Origin: Methylophaga sp.
Lineage (GTDB): Bacteria > Pseudomonadota > Gammaproteobacteria > Nitrosococcales > Methylophagaceae
DNA length: 64,000 nucleotides
Direction: 5' to 3'
NCBI GenBank assembly: GCA_002733715.2
Contig: NVWQ02000066.1
Span: 1-64,000 of the forward strand
This document shows, one piece after another, positions 44,373 to 54,557 of the stretch. The first letter of the stretch is position 1; every line of letters starts with the position of its first letter. The translations under genes were made by a program, and so were the position numbers. The notes under the pieces are model-generated. The model saw only the letters and a list, made by a program, of their open reading frames with translations, was not told where the DNA came from and ran no database searches.

Positions 44373-45708
44373 AAAAAAAATAATTACCGCCGGTACTTGG
44401 GTTATTGGGATTTTTGGTTTAAGTCAGCTTTTACGATTAGGTTCTAATTTAGTTGTTACAAGGCTATTAGAGCCAGAAATGTTTGGTCTAATGGCAATTG
44501 TTTACGTGTTGAGTCAAGGCGTTTATATGTTTTCTGACTTGGGTTTCTGGGCTTTTATTGTCAGGCATAAACGAGGCACGGATCCATCAGTTCTCAATAC
44601 AGTTTGGACTATGCAGGTGATACGTGGGTGGATTATATTCCTAATTATTCTACTCATGGCGGCATTAATGGTTGTAATAAATACTAGAACTCAGATAGAT
44701 ATGGGAGCTGTTTATGGTAATAATATCTTACCGTATTTGCTGATTGTAGTCGCTTTTACTGCTGCTATACAAGGCTATAAAACTATGGCGCCAGCAATAG
44801 TGAGTAGAGAATTAAAGAGAGGACGATTAGAGCTCATTGATTTGATTTCACAATTCTGTGGAATCGTTGTCATGTTAGTGTGGGCGTGGAACTTCCCCTC
44901 TATATGGGCTTTAGTTTCTGCAGCAGTTATAGCATCAATAGTAAGTTTGTTATTAACGTATCATTTTTATCAATACAGACAAAAATTCGAGTGGGACACT
45001 ACTGTTGCAAAAGAGGTTTATAATTTTGGAAAATGGATTTTCATTGCAACAGTTTTAACTTATCTTGCACAGCAAGGAGATAGACTGATTTTTGCTAGTT
45101 ACCTGTCAGCAGCAGAGATAGGGGTATATAGTATTGCATTTATGATTTTCAGCGTATTTAACAATATCATACAGCAGTTAACATCAAAAATTTGGTTTCC
45201 AGTATTAAGTGATGTAGCTTTGAAGAAGCGAGGCCAATTAAAAGATAAATATTATATGATCAGGCTGAGGCAGGATTTTATTGTTTTTTTTGGGATAGGT
45301 ATATTAATTGCTATTGCGCCAGTATTAATAGAGTTTTTATACGATGAACGGTACCATGGTGCAGGGTCAATCATGAAAGTTTTATCTTTTTCTTTGGTGG
45401 GCTTATGCCTATCTGCTGTAGGCTTAGAATGCCTAAGTGCTTTAAGTATAACTAAAATCAGAATGAAAATTATGCTTTATAGGGCTTTATCCATTTTTGT
45501 GGGATTACCCATTTTATTTTATTATTATGGATTTTTAGGCGCGCTTTGGGGGGTGGTTTTAGGAAATTTCATATCATTACCTGTTCAATATCTTGAAATG
45601 AAAAAACAAAAAATATTCTCGTTGTTTTTAGAGCTTAGATTGATACCTATGGTTGGAGTAGGTTATTTATTTGCCGAGTTAATATTGAGCTATACAGTTC
45701 ATATTTAA
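44365..45708 (+). CDS. oligosaccharide flippase (Wzx, MOP superfamily)
   Basis: A 447-residue protein with 12-14 predicted helices, starting at GTG inside the end of the polymerase gene. TRLLEPEMFGLMAIVYVLSQ and LAQQGDRLIFASYLSAAEIG, followed by VYSIAFMIFS, are hallmarks of the polysaccharide flippase family. It should move the undecaprenyl-linked repeat unit across the inner membrane before Wzy polymerisation. Confidence 0.92.
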   Translation: MDKKKIITAGTWVIGIFGLSQLLRLGSNLVVTRLLEPEMFGLMAIVYVLSQGVYMFSDLGFWAFIVRHKRGTDPSVLNTVWTMQVIRGWIIFLIILLMAALMVVINTRTQIDMGAVYGNNILPYLLIVVAFTAAIQGYKTMAPAIVSRELKRGRLELIDLISQFCGIVVMLVWAWNFPSIWALVSAAVIASIVSLLLTYHFYQYRQKFEWDTTVAKEVYNFGKWIFIATVLTYLAQQGDRLIFASYLSAAEIGVYSIAFMIFSVFNNIIQQLTSKIWFPVLSDVALKKRGQLKDKYYMIRLRQDFIVFFGIGILIAIAPVLIEFLYDERYHGAGSIMKVLSFSLVGLCLSAVGLECLSALSITKIRMKIMLYRALSIFVGLPILFYYYGFLGALWGVVLGNFISLPVQYLEMKKQKIFSLFLELRLIPMVGVGYLFAELILSYTVHI

Positions 45709-45751
45709 TCTAAAAATTGTTTAAATTATAGAACTGTAGATATACTGACTG

Positions 45752-46984
45752 ATGAACAAAAAACTAAATATCACATACTTATCGCCGGGCTGGCCTTTAA
45801 GTGCATACCCTAATGGAATTGTGGCCTATATTAAAAGTATTATTTCAGGGTTTGATGACAATGTAGAAGCGAGCATTATTGCTCATCGAGTTCAAGGCCA
45901 AACCTTAGAATCCATTATAAATTTGTCACAATTAATTCAGAAAAAGAGCTTTAATGATAAATTACAGGATAAAATATTATTTCATACTAAAGTACCATTT
46001 GCCCAGCAGAAATTATACGAACGAAGAATAAAAGGTGTAAGCAACTTGATAACTCAAGCTATGGGAATGCTACCTGATGAGCCTGACTTGATAGAGATTG
46101 AAGAATCATTTGGTTATGGGCAATGGTTGACTGCAAGTACCGACATACCTGTTATTACAAGGTTGCACGGTCCATGGTTTATTATGGCGGGAATGCAAAG
46201 TGAAGAAGATGACTCTTACGCTGCTAGAGTTCGTTGTGAAGGAAATGCTATTAAGTTATCACAAGGTATTACAGCGCCTAGTCTTGATGTTTTAAATAAG
46301 GTGCGGGAATATTATAATTGCTTATTACCTGAGGCAAAAGTTATTCCTAATCCAGCGCCAGCTGTAGCAGTAAATGAGCAGTGGAAGCTCGAATGTAGCC
46401 TAAAACAAACAATACTATTTGTTGGGCGATTTGATTTAACTAAAGGTGGTGATTTGGCCATAGATGCTTTTCGAATCATCGCAAATCATAATAGAGAAAT
46501 TGAACTTATATTTGTCGGTCCTGATAGAGGGGTACCCATTAAAGGCAAGATTTATTCATTTGAGGGGTATATAGAAAAATTTGTTCCTGAAGCATCAATT
46601 AAAGATCGCATACAGTTTTTAGGCCATTGTGAAACAGAGAAAATTGCAGCATTAAGAAAAACATCAACGGTAACGATGATGACATCTCGTTACGATAATT
46701 TCCCCATGTCCTTACTAGAAGCAATAGCAACGGGTTCTCCAGTTATTTGTACTGCTGTTGGGGGTATGAAAGAAATTATTATTAATGATTTTAATGGCCT
46801 GTTAGCAGATCCTGAATCGGCGAATAGTATTGCTGAGAATGTATTAACACTTTTAGGTGATGTTGATAAAATGAAAACAATGTCAAAGAATGCAATAAAA
46901 GATAGTCAAGAAAGGTTTTCAGCAAGTGTAGTCGCTAAGCAAACTGAAGAATATTACAGAAGTATTTTAACGGACCAACCCTAA
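45752..46984 (+). CDS. glycosyltransferase family 4-type
   Basis: A 410-residue GT-B glycosyltransferase. The N-terminal acceptor domain begins LNITYLSPGWPLSAYPNGIV. The C-terminal nucleotide-sugar domain has ILFVGRFDLTKGGDLAIDAF, and the E-x7-E region is FPMSLLEAIATGSPVICTAV. No signal or membrane helix, so it works at the inner face of the membrane. Sugar donor and acceptor cannot be told from sequence. Confidence 0.9.
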   Translation: MNKKLNITYLSPGWPLSAYPNGIVAYIKSIISGFDDNVEASIIAHRVQGQTLESIINLSQLIQKKSFNDKLQDKILFHTKVPFAQQKLYERRIKGVSNLITQAMGMLPDEPDLIEIEESFGYGQWLTASTDIPVITRLHGPWFIMAGMQSEEDDSYAARVRCEGNAIKLSQGITAPSLDVLNKVREYYNCLLPEAKVIPNPAPAVAVNEQWKLECSLKQTILFVGRFDLTKGGDLAIDAFRIIANHNREIELIFVGPDRGVPIKGKIYSFEGYIEKFVPEASIKDRIQFLGHCETEKIAALRKTSTVTMMTSRYDNFPMSLLEAIATGSPVICTAVGGMKEIIINDFNGLLADPESANSIAENVLTLLGDVDKMKTMSKNAIKDSQERFSASVVAKQTEEYYRSILTDQP

Positions 46985-46996
46985 GAGACTAATAAG

Positions 46997-47800
46997 ATGA
47001 AATTGATAAATCCAATTGATCGAAAAGAGTTTAAAAAGACATTTCTAGAGATGGAACCATATCCTCATTTTTGTATAGATAATTTTCTAGAAGAGGAGTT
47101 TGCAAATGAGGTTTATGAATCATTTCCAGCTTATCAAGAAGCTCAAAAACTTGGAAAGGAATTTTCTGCAGTTAATGAAAAAAAGAAAATCCAGATTACA
47201 GATTCTTCGAAATTTCCAGCTGCAATAAAAAAATTAAATGATTTGTTATCTTCTCAAGAATACGTTGATATGTGGTCAGAATTAACGGGAGTTCCAAACC
47301 TTTTAGCTGATGCTGGTTTGGTTGGGGGAGGTATTCATGAAACGAATTCAGGGGGACATTTGGATGTGCATGTGGATTTTAATTTTAATGAGGAAAATCA
47401 ATCGTATAGGCGATTAAATATCCTTATTTACTTCAATAAGGATTGGAAGGAAGAATATGGTGGATATTTGGATGTATGGGATAATAATGTCAAAAAACGT
47501 TATGGATATTTTGAACCGAAATTTAACCGTGCTTGCGGTTTTTTGACGAGTGAAATTAGCTTTCATGGTGTAACACCGTTAACTTGTCCACCTGATGTCA
47601 TGAGAAGATCATTTGCAACGTATTACTATACAAAAGAAATGCCTGAAGGCTGGGCTGGGAGTAAACACACCACGATTTTTAAAGCTCGACCAGAAGAGTG
47701 GGCAAAAAGCAAAATTCTAATGCCTGCAGAGCGTCTTTTCCGCGGCACCAAGAAATTTATTCGATCGGCTAAAGATACCATTAAGTCTATAATCAAGTAG
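46997..47800 (+). CDS. 2OG-Fe(II) oxygenase-like protein
   Basis: A 267-residue protein with the prolyl-4-hydroxylase/2OG oxygenase pattern. The iron ligands H-x-D are in GGHLDVHVDFNF and the distal His in SFHGVTPLTCPPD; the arginine expected to bind 2-oxoglutarate is in MRRSFATYYYT. The N-terminus MEPYPHFCIDNFLEEEFANE matches the family. Its C-terminal 35 residues are basic (RLFRGTKKFIRSAKDTIKS). It may hydroxylate a sugar, lipid or protein in EPS assembly; the substrate is unknown. It lies 12 bp after the preceding glycosyltransferase gene. Confidence 0.8.
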   Translation: MKLINPIDRKEFKKTFLEMEPYPHFCIDNFLEEEFANEVYESFPAYQEAQKLGKEFSAVNEKKKIQITDSSKFPAAIKKLNDLLSSQEYVDMWSELTGVPNLLADAGLVGGGIHETNSGGHLDVHVDFNFNEENQSYRRLNILIYFNKDWKEEYGGYLDVWDNNVKKRYGYFEPKFNRACGFLTSEISFHGVTPLTCPPDVMRRSFATYYYTKEMPEGWAGSKHTTIFKARPEEWAKSKILMPAERLFRGTKKFIRSAKDTIKSIIK

Positions 47801-47838
47801 AAGAGTAATGAGAAATTTAATTATTTTGAAATGTGTTT

Positions 47839-48849
47839 ATGACTACCAGTGAATGTTCTAATGTTAGAGAGAAGTCAACAGTTGGAATCGTCATTGTTAA
47901 TTATAAAACTTCAGAACTGGCGATTGAATGTATACGATCCCTCAATAATGAACGTGAATCAAATCGGTTTAAAATAATAATTGTAGATAACGATTCACAA
48001 GATAATTCTTTCGAGGAAATGACTTCAGCCGTTCTATCAGAAGGATGGGAGGGCTGGGTTAAGGTACAATCTTCAGGATTTAATGGTGGATTTTCTTTTG
48101 GAAATAATTTTGCAATTAAGCAATTTATGAAGAAAAAAAAGAGTCCTGATTTTATTTACTTACTTAATCCCGATACAGTCGTTTATGATAATGCAATAAA
48201 AAACTTAGTTTCATTTTTGGTTGAGCACCCTGAAGTCGGCATAGCGGGAAGCCGAATTGAAGATGGTGATGGATCACCAGTGCATTCATCATTTAGATTT
48301 CATAGTTGGATAACAGAGTTAAATAGAGGCTTTAGTTTAGGCATACTAACAAGGTTGTTAAAACCGTGGATTAGCTCAGATATTATACCTGACCGTCCTG
48401 AGAAAGCAGATTGGGTATCTGGGGCTAGTATGATGATTCGTAGCGCTATGTTTGAAGACATAGGGTTGCTAGATGAATCTTATTTTATGTATTTTGAAGA
48501 AACAGATTTTTGCCTTAGAACTCTTCGGTCCGGCTGGGAATGTTGGTATGTTCCTAGCAGTAAAGTAGTACACTTTGTAGGGCAAAGCTCGGGAATTAAT
48601 AATACGGGCATGACAAAAAGAATGCCACAGTATTGGTTTGACTCTCGGCGGCGATATTTTTTAAAAAATTATGGCGTCATTCATACCATAGCTGCAGATT
48701 TTTGTTGGCTTATTGGCTTTTCCTCTTGGAAATTGAGAAACATACTGCAACGCAAGGAGGATAATCACCCGCCTCGATTGCTACGAGACTTTTTTAGAAA
48801 CAGCATTTTTGTTAAAGGGATAAGTGTCGCCCCTAATAAAGTAGAATAA
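47839..48849 (+). CDS. glycosyltransferase family 2 (rhamnosyltransferase-like)
   Basis: A 336-residue GT-A enzyme. The N-terminal VGIVIVNYKTSELAIECIRS and IIVDNDSQDNSFEEM are followed by the metal-binding LLNPDTVVYDN and the acceptor segment DWVSGASMMIRSAMFEDIGL with DESYFMYFEETDFCLR. The W/E-rich middle is typical of the rhamnosyl/galactofuranosyl branch, but the donor is unproven. Start ATG 47839 or GTG 47833; neither has a clear Shine-Dalgarno site. Confidence 0.9.
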   Translation: MTTSECSNVREKSTVGIVIVNYKTSELAIECIRSLNNERESNRFKIIIVDNDSQDNSFEEMTSAVLSEGWEGWVKVQSSGFNGGFSFGNNFAIKQFMKKKKSPDFIYLLNPDTVVYDNAIKNLVSFLVEHPEVGIAGSRIEDGDGSPVHSSFRFHSWITELNRGFSLGILTRLLKPWISSDIIPDRPEKADWVSGASMMIRSAMFEDIGLLDESYFMYFEETDFCLRTLRSGWECWYVPSSKVVHFVGQSSGINNTGMTKRMPQYWFDSRRRYFLKNYGVIHTIAADFCWLIGFSSWKLRNILQRKEDNHPPRLLRDFFRNSIFVKGISVAPNKVE

Positions 48850-49001
48850 GGGAAGAAGAGAGCTAATTTTTATAGTCGTAAAGATCATTGCTACAATATT
48901 GTAAAAAAACTGTGATTGAACATTCCTTAAGGGAATATTTTGAAGCCGTTTAGTTAACTGTTGCTAGTATTTCATCTATAGTCAAAGCGGAGGTTTATTT
49001 G

Positions 49002-50177
49002 ATGGGGAAAAAGTATGATGTTATGTATATTGAAGGGCCAGGAGATATCGTTGAATCATTTTGTCGCTGGAGTAATAAAGAAGATTTATTAACTGAAACT
49101 TCAAGAACGTACAGTGGGCAACTTTTTGATTTTTGCTCAGAAAAAAAATTGAAGGCATATATTGTTTCTTTCCATCATAAAAAAAGAGTCAAAGTTACGT
49201 CAAATTTTTATGTAGAGAATAGGCCTAAAACCATTTTTGGTAAAGGCGTTTTATATCATTTATCTCAAATTGTGTATGGTCTGAAAATAGTTGTTTTAGC
49301 GGTACGACATCGGCCTAAGTATTTAGATGTCACTTCAGGGGTTACTTATTGGTTTATGTTATCCCCATTAAATCTTTTTGGTATAAAAATTGTCCCCCAT
49401 ATGCACAATTGTTTATGGCCTCCAGGCTTTCCTCCCACAGGATTAATTCGGCAAGTTTTATCTAAGCTAGATGGCTGGTTTTTTAGGCGTATAGCTACGA
49501 TGTCTATATGTGTATCGCCTGCGATCCAGCAGCAAATTGAACTAGTTGCTGGTGAAGGTTCTAGACCAGTTTACCAGTTTAGGCCATTATTTTATCGCAA
49601 GGATTTTGCATCTACGCCTTTACCCATTCCACACAATGAAAAACCCTTTAAAATTGTATTTGCCGGCAGGGTTGAGCGAAATAAAGGCGTTTTTGATTTA
49701 TTGGAAATAGCGGAACAGTTAAAAGACGAAGATATGATTATTGAAATTAATGGTGATGGTGGAGCATTAGAAGAATTGATCCAAGTAAGTGAACATAAAG
49801 GATTAAATGATATCGTCACGATCAATGGGAATCTAGAGAGACCACAGTTGCTGAAAGCTTATGCCTCTGCTCATATTGTTATTGTGCCAACGCGAAGTGA
49901 TTTTGATGAGGGGTTAGCGAAAGTTGCTGTAGAAGCTATTTTATTAAATCGCCCTGTCATATGCAGTTCTGTCGTCCCAGCAGTTGATGTTCTTCACGGT
50001 GCCGTTGTTAGTGTAGCCGCTGATCAAATAGAAGGTTATGCTCAATGTATAAGGAAATTAATGTTTGATGAAGACTATTATTTATCACTTTGCCAAAGTT
50101 GTGAACCTTTGAAGGAACAATTTCTGGATGGCTCTACAGGCTTATCGCCTTTATTAGGAAAAATATTGGATTTTTAA
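49002..50177 (+). CDS. glycosyltransferase family 4-type
   Basis: A 391-residue GT-B enzyme. The N-terminal half is unusual, with MYIEGPGDIVESFCRWSN and HMHNCLWPPGFPP. The donor domain has IVFAGRVERNKGVFDLLEIA, and IVIVPTRSDFDEGLAKVAVE has the E-x7-E-type region. GCGGAGG is eight bases before the ATG. It follows a 150-bp gap without a gene and is likely another repeat-unit glycosyltransferase. Confidence 0.88.
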   Translation: MGKKYDVMYIEGPGDIVESFCRWSNKEDLLTETSRTYSGQLFDFCSEKKLKAYIVSFHHKKRVKVTSNFYVENRPKTIFGKGVLYHLSQIVYGLKIVVLAVRHRPKYLDVTSGVTYWFMLSPLNLFGIKIVPHMHNCLWPPGFPPTGLIRQVLSKLDGWFFRRIATMSICVSPAIQQQIELVAGEGSRPVYQFRPLFYRKDFASTPLPIPHNEKPFKIVFAGRVERNKGVFDLLEIAEQLKDEDMIIEINGDGGALEELIQVSEHKGLNDIVTINGNLERPQLLKAYASAHIVIVPTRSDFDEGLAKVAVEAILLNRPVICSSVVPAVDVLHGAVVSVAADQIEGYAQCIRKLMFDEDYYLSLCQSCEPLKEQFLDGSTGLSPLLGKILDF

Positions 50178-50255
50178 TGGACCAAACATTTAGCATGGAC
50201 AGTGACAACTGTTTTTCATTGAAATAATTTATGAAAGTAGAAAGATTAAAGCCTA

Positions 50256-51308
50256 ATGATTAGTAATAATAGGAACGAGTATTTTTTACTTTTTGATTGG
50301 CTACGCATAATATTAGCAATTATTGTCGCACTTGGTCATGATGATGTAATTCAATGGCAACATGCAGGAAATTTATCTGTTCAGGTTTTTTTCGCATTAA
50401 GTGGCTGGCTAATAGGTGGGATTTTATTAGGTACAAAAGAAGAGGAATTGCCGAGGTTCTTTTTTAACCGTGTAACGCGAATATGGATACCTTACTTAAT
50501 CGCAATTTTTTTGATGATTTGTGCTAGCTTTCTAAAAGATGACTTAACAGCAAAATGGTTGGAAATAGTCTTTTACAAAATCACTTTTGTTTACAACTTG
50601 TTTGGAACATCGCAATTGGAAGAGTTTAAGCACTTAATGCCTTTGCAAGGCTCCGTAAGTCATTTCTGGAGTATTTGTGCAGAAGAGCAATTTTATTTGT
50701 TAGCTCCCCTTATAATCGTTTTGATGCCAGTCCGAATTGGAAAATCACTACTCCTTTGGCTGATTATTAGCATGCTAGCTATTAGTTTTAATGCTTATGC
50801 TGCCATTGCATTAGGCGTTTTGGCTTCAATACTAAAAGCCTCTTTTGGTAATTGGCATATGAGTAACAAGTCCATTGTTTTATTGTGCATTTCTTTATTT
50901 ATGTCTATAACGTTCATGTATGTTGAATCGACCCTTTATATTTATGTTGCACCGATTTTTTCTATTGTGTTGGTATTGTTGTTGGCTCGGCCTGGCCCAA
51001 AGAATAAAATTTCACAGTTTTTAGGGGGTATGTCATATCCTTTTTACCTCAATCATTGGATAGGTATATTCTGTGCTCATGCGATTTTAGACCCTTTTGG
51101 GATGCGTGATGGCTCATTAAGTAAGGTTATTGCTCTGGCTCTCAATCTTATTATTGCTGCGGTTTTATACTATTTAGTTGATTCTAATATTCGTAAGTAT
51201 CGCACTTCATGGTTTACTTTTTCTCGTGGCATTAGTTCTACTGTTGCCGCATACGGTCTAATGATAATGGGTTTATTTGGAGGGCTAGTCATTTTTAATG
51301 TTAGTTAA
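50256..51308 (+). CDS. acyltransferase 3 family membrane protein
   Basis: A 350-residue protein with about ten predicted helices, of the OafA/NodX acyltransferase 3 group that O-acylates surface sugars. The family signature NEYFLLFDWLRIILAIIVAL, then GHDDVIQW and SVQVFFALSGWLIGGIL, is at the N-terminus, and SVSHFWSICAEEQFYLLAPL gives the second signature. Catalytic His is near residue 29. It has no fused SGNH domain. It likely adds an acetyl or succinyl group to the exopolysaccharide from the cytoplasmic acyl donor. Confidence 0.9.
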   Translation: MISNNRNEYFLLFDWLRIILAIIVALGHDDVIQWQHAGNLSVQVFFALSGWLIGGILLGTKEEELPRFFFNRVTRIWIPYLIAIFLMICASFLKDDLTAKWLEIVFYKITFVYNLFGTSQLEEFKHLMPLQGSVSHFWSICAEEQFYLLAPLIIVLMPVRIGKSLLLWLIISMLAISFNAYAAIALGVLASILKASFGNWHMSNKSIVLLCISLFMSITFMYVESTLYIYVAPIFSIVLVLLLARPGPKNKISQFLGGMSYPFYLNHWIGIFCAHAILDPFGMRDGSLSKVIALALNLIIAAVLYYLVDSNIRKYRTSWFTFSRGISSTVAAYGLMIMGLFGGLVIFNVS

Positions 51309-51355
51309 AGGATAAACTTGGTAAAATATTAGCGTGTGAGGCAGTGTAAATATAA

Positions 51356-52354
51356 ATGGATAATTTAGAAAAAATTGGTATTGTCATTATTGGTCGGAAT
51401 GAAGATAAACGCTTGCAACTTTGTTTTGATTCAATGAATGGCCTCGAGTGTGCAAAGGTTTATGTTGATTCTTGCTCGACAGATAGTAGCATTGCCATTG
51501 CAGAGTCTAATCAAATAGAAATAATAGAGCTTGATTTGGCTAAGCCTTTATCTGCAGCTAGAGCGCGAAATGAAGGTTTTCAAAGGTTAGTACAGTTAAA
51601 TCCAAGCATTGAGTTCGTACAATTTATTGATGGTGATTGTACCTTGTTAGCAGGTTGGATTGAAGTCGCAAGTAATGCCTTAATAAACAATTCACAGCGT
51701 GCAGCTGTGATAGGACATTTATTAGAGCGTAATATTGAGGCTTCCTCTTATAATCGACTGTGCGCTTTAGAGTGGCGTTCTGCGCCTGGTGATTTGAGTG
51801 ATTTTGGCGCATTGGGAGGGATATCAATGATTCGGACATCAGTATTTAAAGAGTTAGGTGGATTTAACCCTGAGGTAATCGCTGGCGAAGATTCTGAGTT
51901 TGGTGTTCGAATGGGGTTGGCTGGCTACAAAGTGACAAAGCTAGATCAACAGATGGCGACACATGATGCGAATATTCTTAAGTTTAGCCAATGGTGGAAA
52001 AGGTCTGTGAGGGCGGGCCACGCAATTGGACAGCGAGCTTTTATTAACGGTGACAGTGCCCATAGAGACTGCATGAAAGAGCGTAATAGTACTCTTTTTT
52101 GGGGCGGGTTGATCCCGTTACTGATTGTTGTATTATTACCTTTTACTCAAGGTTACAGTCTTTTATTAGTTGGAGCCTATTTTTATCTAGGCTATCGGGT
52201 GATTACATTCCGCTTAAAGCTGGGGGATTCACTGAGTGATGCTTGGTTTTATACCAAGTTTTTATTATTATCGAAGTTCGCAAATATGGTGGGGTTAATG
52301 AAATTTAATTTCAATAAACTATCTGAGCGATATGAAATTATTGAATATAAGTAA
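51356..52354 (+). CDS. glycosyltransferase family 2
   Basis: A 332-residue GT-A enzyme. GIVIIGRNEDKRLQLCFDSM and VYVDSCSTDSSIAIAES open the fold; FVQFIDGDCTLLAGW contains the D-x-D-like metal site, and GGFNPEVIAGEDSEFGVRMG is the acceptor part. Two C-terminal helices (about 238-290) keep it membrane-bound. Substrates unknown; one of the EPS transferases. Confidence 0.9.
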   Translation: MDNLEKIGIVIIGRNEDKRLQLCFDSMNGLECAKVYVDSCSTDSSIAIAESNQIEIIELDLAKPLSAARARNEGFQRLVQLNPSIEFVQFIDGDCTLLAGWIEVASNALINNSQRAAVIGHLLERNIEASSYNRLCALEWRSAPGDLSDFGALGGISMIRTSVFKELGGFNPEVIAGEDSEFGVRMGLAGYKVTKLDQQMATHDANILKFSQWWKRSVRAGHAIGQRAFINGDSAHRDCMKERNSTLFWGGLIPLLIVVLLPFTQGYSLLLVGAYFYLGYRVITFRLKLGDSLSDAWFYTKFLLLSKFANMVGLMKFNFNKLSERYEIIEYK

Positions 52355-52371
52355 CAAGGAACAAATAGAAA

Positions 52372-54498
52372 ATGAGTAGTAAACGCTGGAAAGTAGGGTT
52401 GTTGGGAGCTGGGTACATTATTGATGTGCATGCTAAGTCACTTATTAATCAAGATAATGTTGATATTGTTGCCGTTTGTGATCACTCGGTAGCTAGAGCT
52501 GAAAGCGCGGCATTATCTTTTAATATCCCTCAAGTTTTTAGCTCTCTTGATGAGATGTTAAAAACGGATTTAGATGCGGTACATATTCTATTACCCCCTG
52601 ACTTACATTTTGATTGCGCTAAACAAATTATAGAAAGTGGTCGACATGTCTTTTTGGAAAAACCGATGGGGACGAATCAGAAAGAATGTCAGGCATTAGA
52701 TGACCTCGCCAAAGAGCATAATGTTAAAGTTAGTGTGAATCATAACTTTGTTTTTCTATCTTCATATGAAAAATTACGAGAAGATGTAGCTGATGGTGTT
52801 ATTGGTAAGTTAGATCATGTCAATATTAACTGGTTTTCCGCTCTACCACAGATTCAATTTGGACCTTTTAATATTTGGATGTTACAAAAGCCTGAAAATT
52901 TAATTTTTGAGTTAGGCCCTCATCTTATTGCCTTTTTAGTCGATTTATTGGGTGTTCCTGATGATCTGAAAGTGGATGTTTCCTTACCTATTGATTTGCC
53001 CGGTGGTAACAGAGTTTATAGACATTGGCACATATATGGTAACTGTGGAAAAACAAGCTTTGACTTGAATTTATCAGTTATCCCAGGGTACACGGATAAA
53101 AGAATCAGTGTACGTGGACATGCTGCAACAGCGACATGCTTGTTCGATAGAGACATTTATTATATTGATGAACCTAGTGGCGCGGGTTTACTTTTTGATA
53201 ATTTCTTGAGTGTTAAAAATGTTGCTTGGCAAGTAGGAAAAAATAGTATTAAAAACTTATTTAAGTCAGTTAAGGGAACACTACAGAAATCTCCTAGTGC
53301 CAATCCTTTTGGTGAATGCATTAACAAAAATATTCATGCTTTCTATCAAACCTTAGAGGGACAGTATGACGATACACGAATGTTAGCAGAGTTTGGTGTT
53401 AAGGTTATTTCCGTTTGTGAAAGAATTGCGGAGCAAGCCGTGTTTAGCGCCAGTGATAAGACTAATGAGGAGTGGAATGTCTTACCTGCATTAACACAAC
53501 CGACAGTATTAGTACTGGGTGGATCAGGATTTATTGGCAGCTACCTTGTTAAATCATTGACCGAAAAAGGATTGGGAGTGCGGGTTGTTACTCGAGGATT
53601 AGGTGCAGCAAATATTGCGCTTAAGGGATTGCCTGTTGAATTAATCCAAGGTGATTTAGCCAGCGCCGAATTTATGGATGAGGCCTTAGAAGGAATTGAT
53701 GTGGTTTATCATTTGGCTAAGGCTAACGGTGATAATTGGGCAGATTATTACAAGCATGATGTTTTAGTGACTCAAAATATTGCTGAGCGCGCCTTAGCTA
53801 AAGGCGTTAAACGTTTTATCTATACAGGAACAATTGATTCGTATTATTCAGCAGACTCAGCTGAAGTGATTACGATGGATACCCTTGTTGACCCAAAGAT
53901 AAAAAGCAGAAATCACTATGCTCGCTCTAAAGCTACATGTGAAGCTTTATTAACAGAAATATTTAATAATCAAGGCTTACCGCTAGTTATTTTTCGGCCA
54001 GGCGTTGTCATTGGCAAAGGTTGTCCGCCTGCCCACTGGGGGGTTGGTATGTTCCAATCTGAAACGCGAATGCAGTTTTGGGGCAGCGGTGAAACTAAGT
54101 TACCTTTAGTTTTAGTTGAAGATGTTGCTAGTGCATTAACATTAGGCATAGACAAACCTAATATTGAAGGTAAAACATTTTTGCTGACGGATGGTCCCTT
54201 TTTAAGTGGAAAAGAATATGTAGATATTGTTTCTAAAGAAATTGGAACTAAAATACGCAGTGAATCGACTTCTATTTTAAAATTCTATTTGATAGATATG
54301 GTAAAAGAAGCTGCAAAAAATTTAATCAATCATCCTAATAAAAGGCGGCCAACTTATCGAGACTGGGATTCAAGAAGTCATCGAGCTCAATACGATAGTT
54401 CAAAGACTCAAGATATTTTAGGCTGGAAGCCAGCGGGTACTCGAGATCTGATTATTAAGAAAGGTGTCATCGATGCTGCTCGTGAATATTTCCGTTGA
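52372..54498 (+). CDS. Gfo/Idh/MocA oxidoreductase fused to an NAD-dependent epimerase
   Basis: A 708-residue two-part enzyme. Residues about 1-360 form a Gfo/Idh/MocA oxidoreductase (VGLLGAGYIIDVHAKSL with HVFLEKPMGTNQKECQ). From about 377 a second Rossmann domain begins (VLVLGGSGFIGSYLVKSL), continuing with the catalytic YARSK (about 516) of the extended SDR epimerase/dehydratase family. These are normally separate genes. A fusion suggests channelling of a sugar-nucleotide intermediate, for example oxidation followed by epimerisation. Product unknown. Confidence 0.9.
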   Translation: MSSKRWKVGLLGAGYIIDVHAKSLINQDNVDIVAVCDHSVARAESAALSFNIPQVFSSLDEMLKTDLDAVHILLPPDLHFDCAKQIIESGRHVFLEKPMGTNQKECQALDDLAKEHNVKVSVNHNFVFLSSYEKLREDVADGVIGKLDHVNINWFSALPQIQFGPFNIWMLQKPENLIFELGPHLIAFLVDLLGVPDDLKVDVSLPIDLPGGNRVYRHWHIYGNCGKTSFDLNLSVIPGYTDKRISVRGHAATATCLFDRDIYYIDEPSGAGLLFDNFLSVKNVAWQVGKNSIKNLFKSVKGTLQKSPSANPFGECINKNIHAFYQTLEGQYDDTRMLAEFGVKVISVCERIAEQAVFSASDKTNEEWNVLPALTQPTVLVLGGSGFIGSYLVKSLTEKGLGVRVVTRGLGAANIALKGLPVELIQGDLASAEFMDEALEGIDVVYHLAKANGDNWADYYKHDVLVTQNIAERALAKGVKRFIYTGTIDSYYSADSAEVITMDTLVDPKIKSRNHYARSKATCEALLTEIFNNQGLPLVIFRPGVVIGKGCPPAHWGVGMFQSETRMQFWGSGETKLPLVLVEDVASALTLGIDKPNIEGKTFLLTDGPFLSGKEYVDIVSKEIGTKIRSESTSILKFYLIDMVKEAAKNLINHPNKRRPTYRDWDSRSHRAQYDSSKTQDILGWKPAGTRDLIIKKGVIDAAREYFR

Positions 54499-54557
54499 TT
54501 GCAAACAGTGCTGTTTTTAAATAGTCATTTAGTCTCTTAATATTTTATGGTGCAGTT

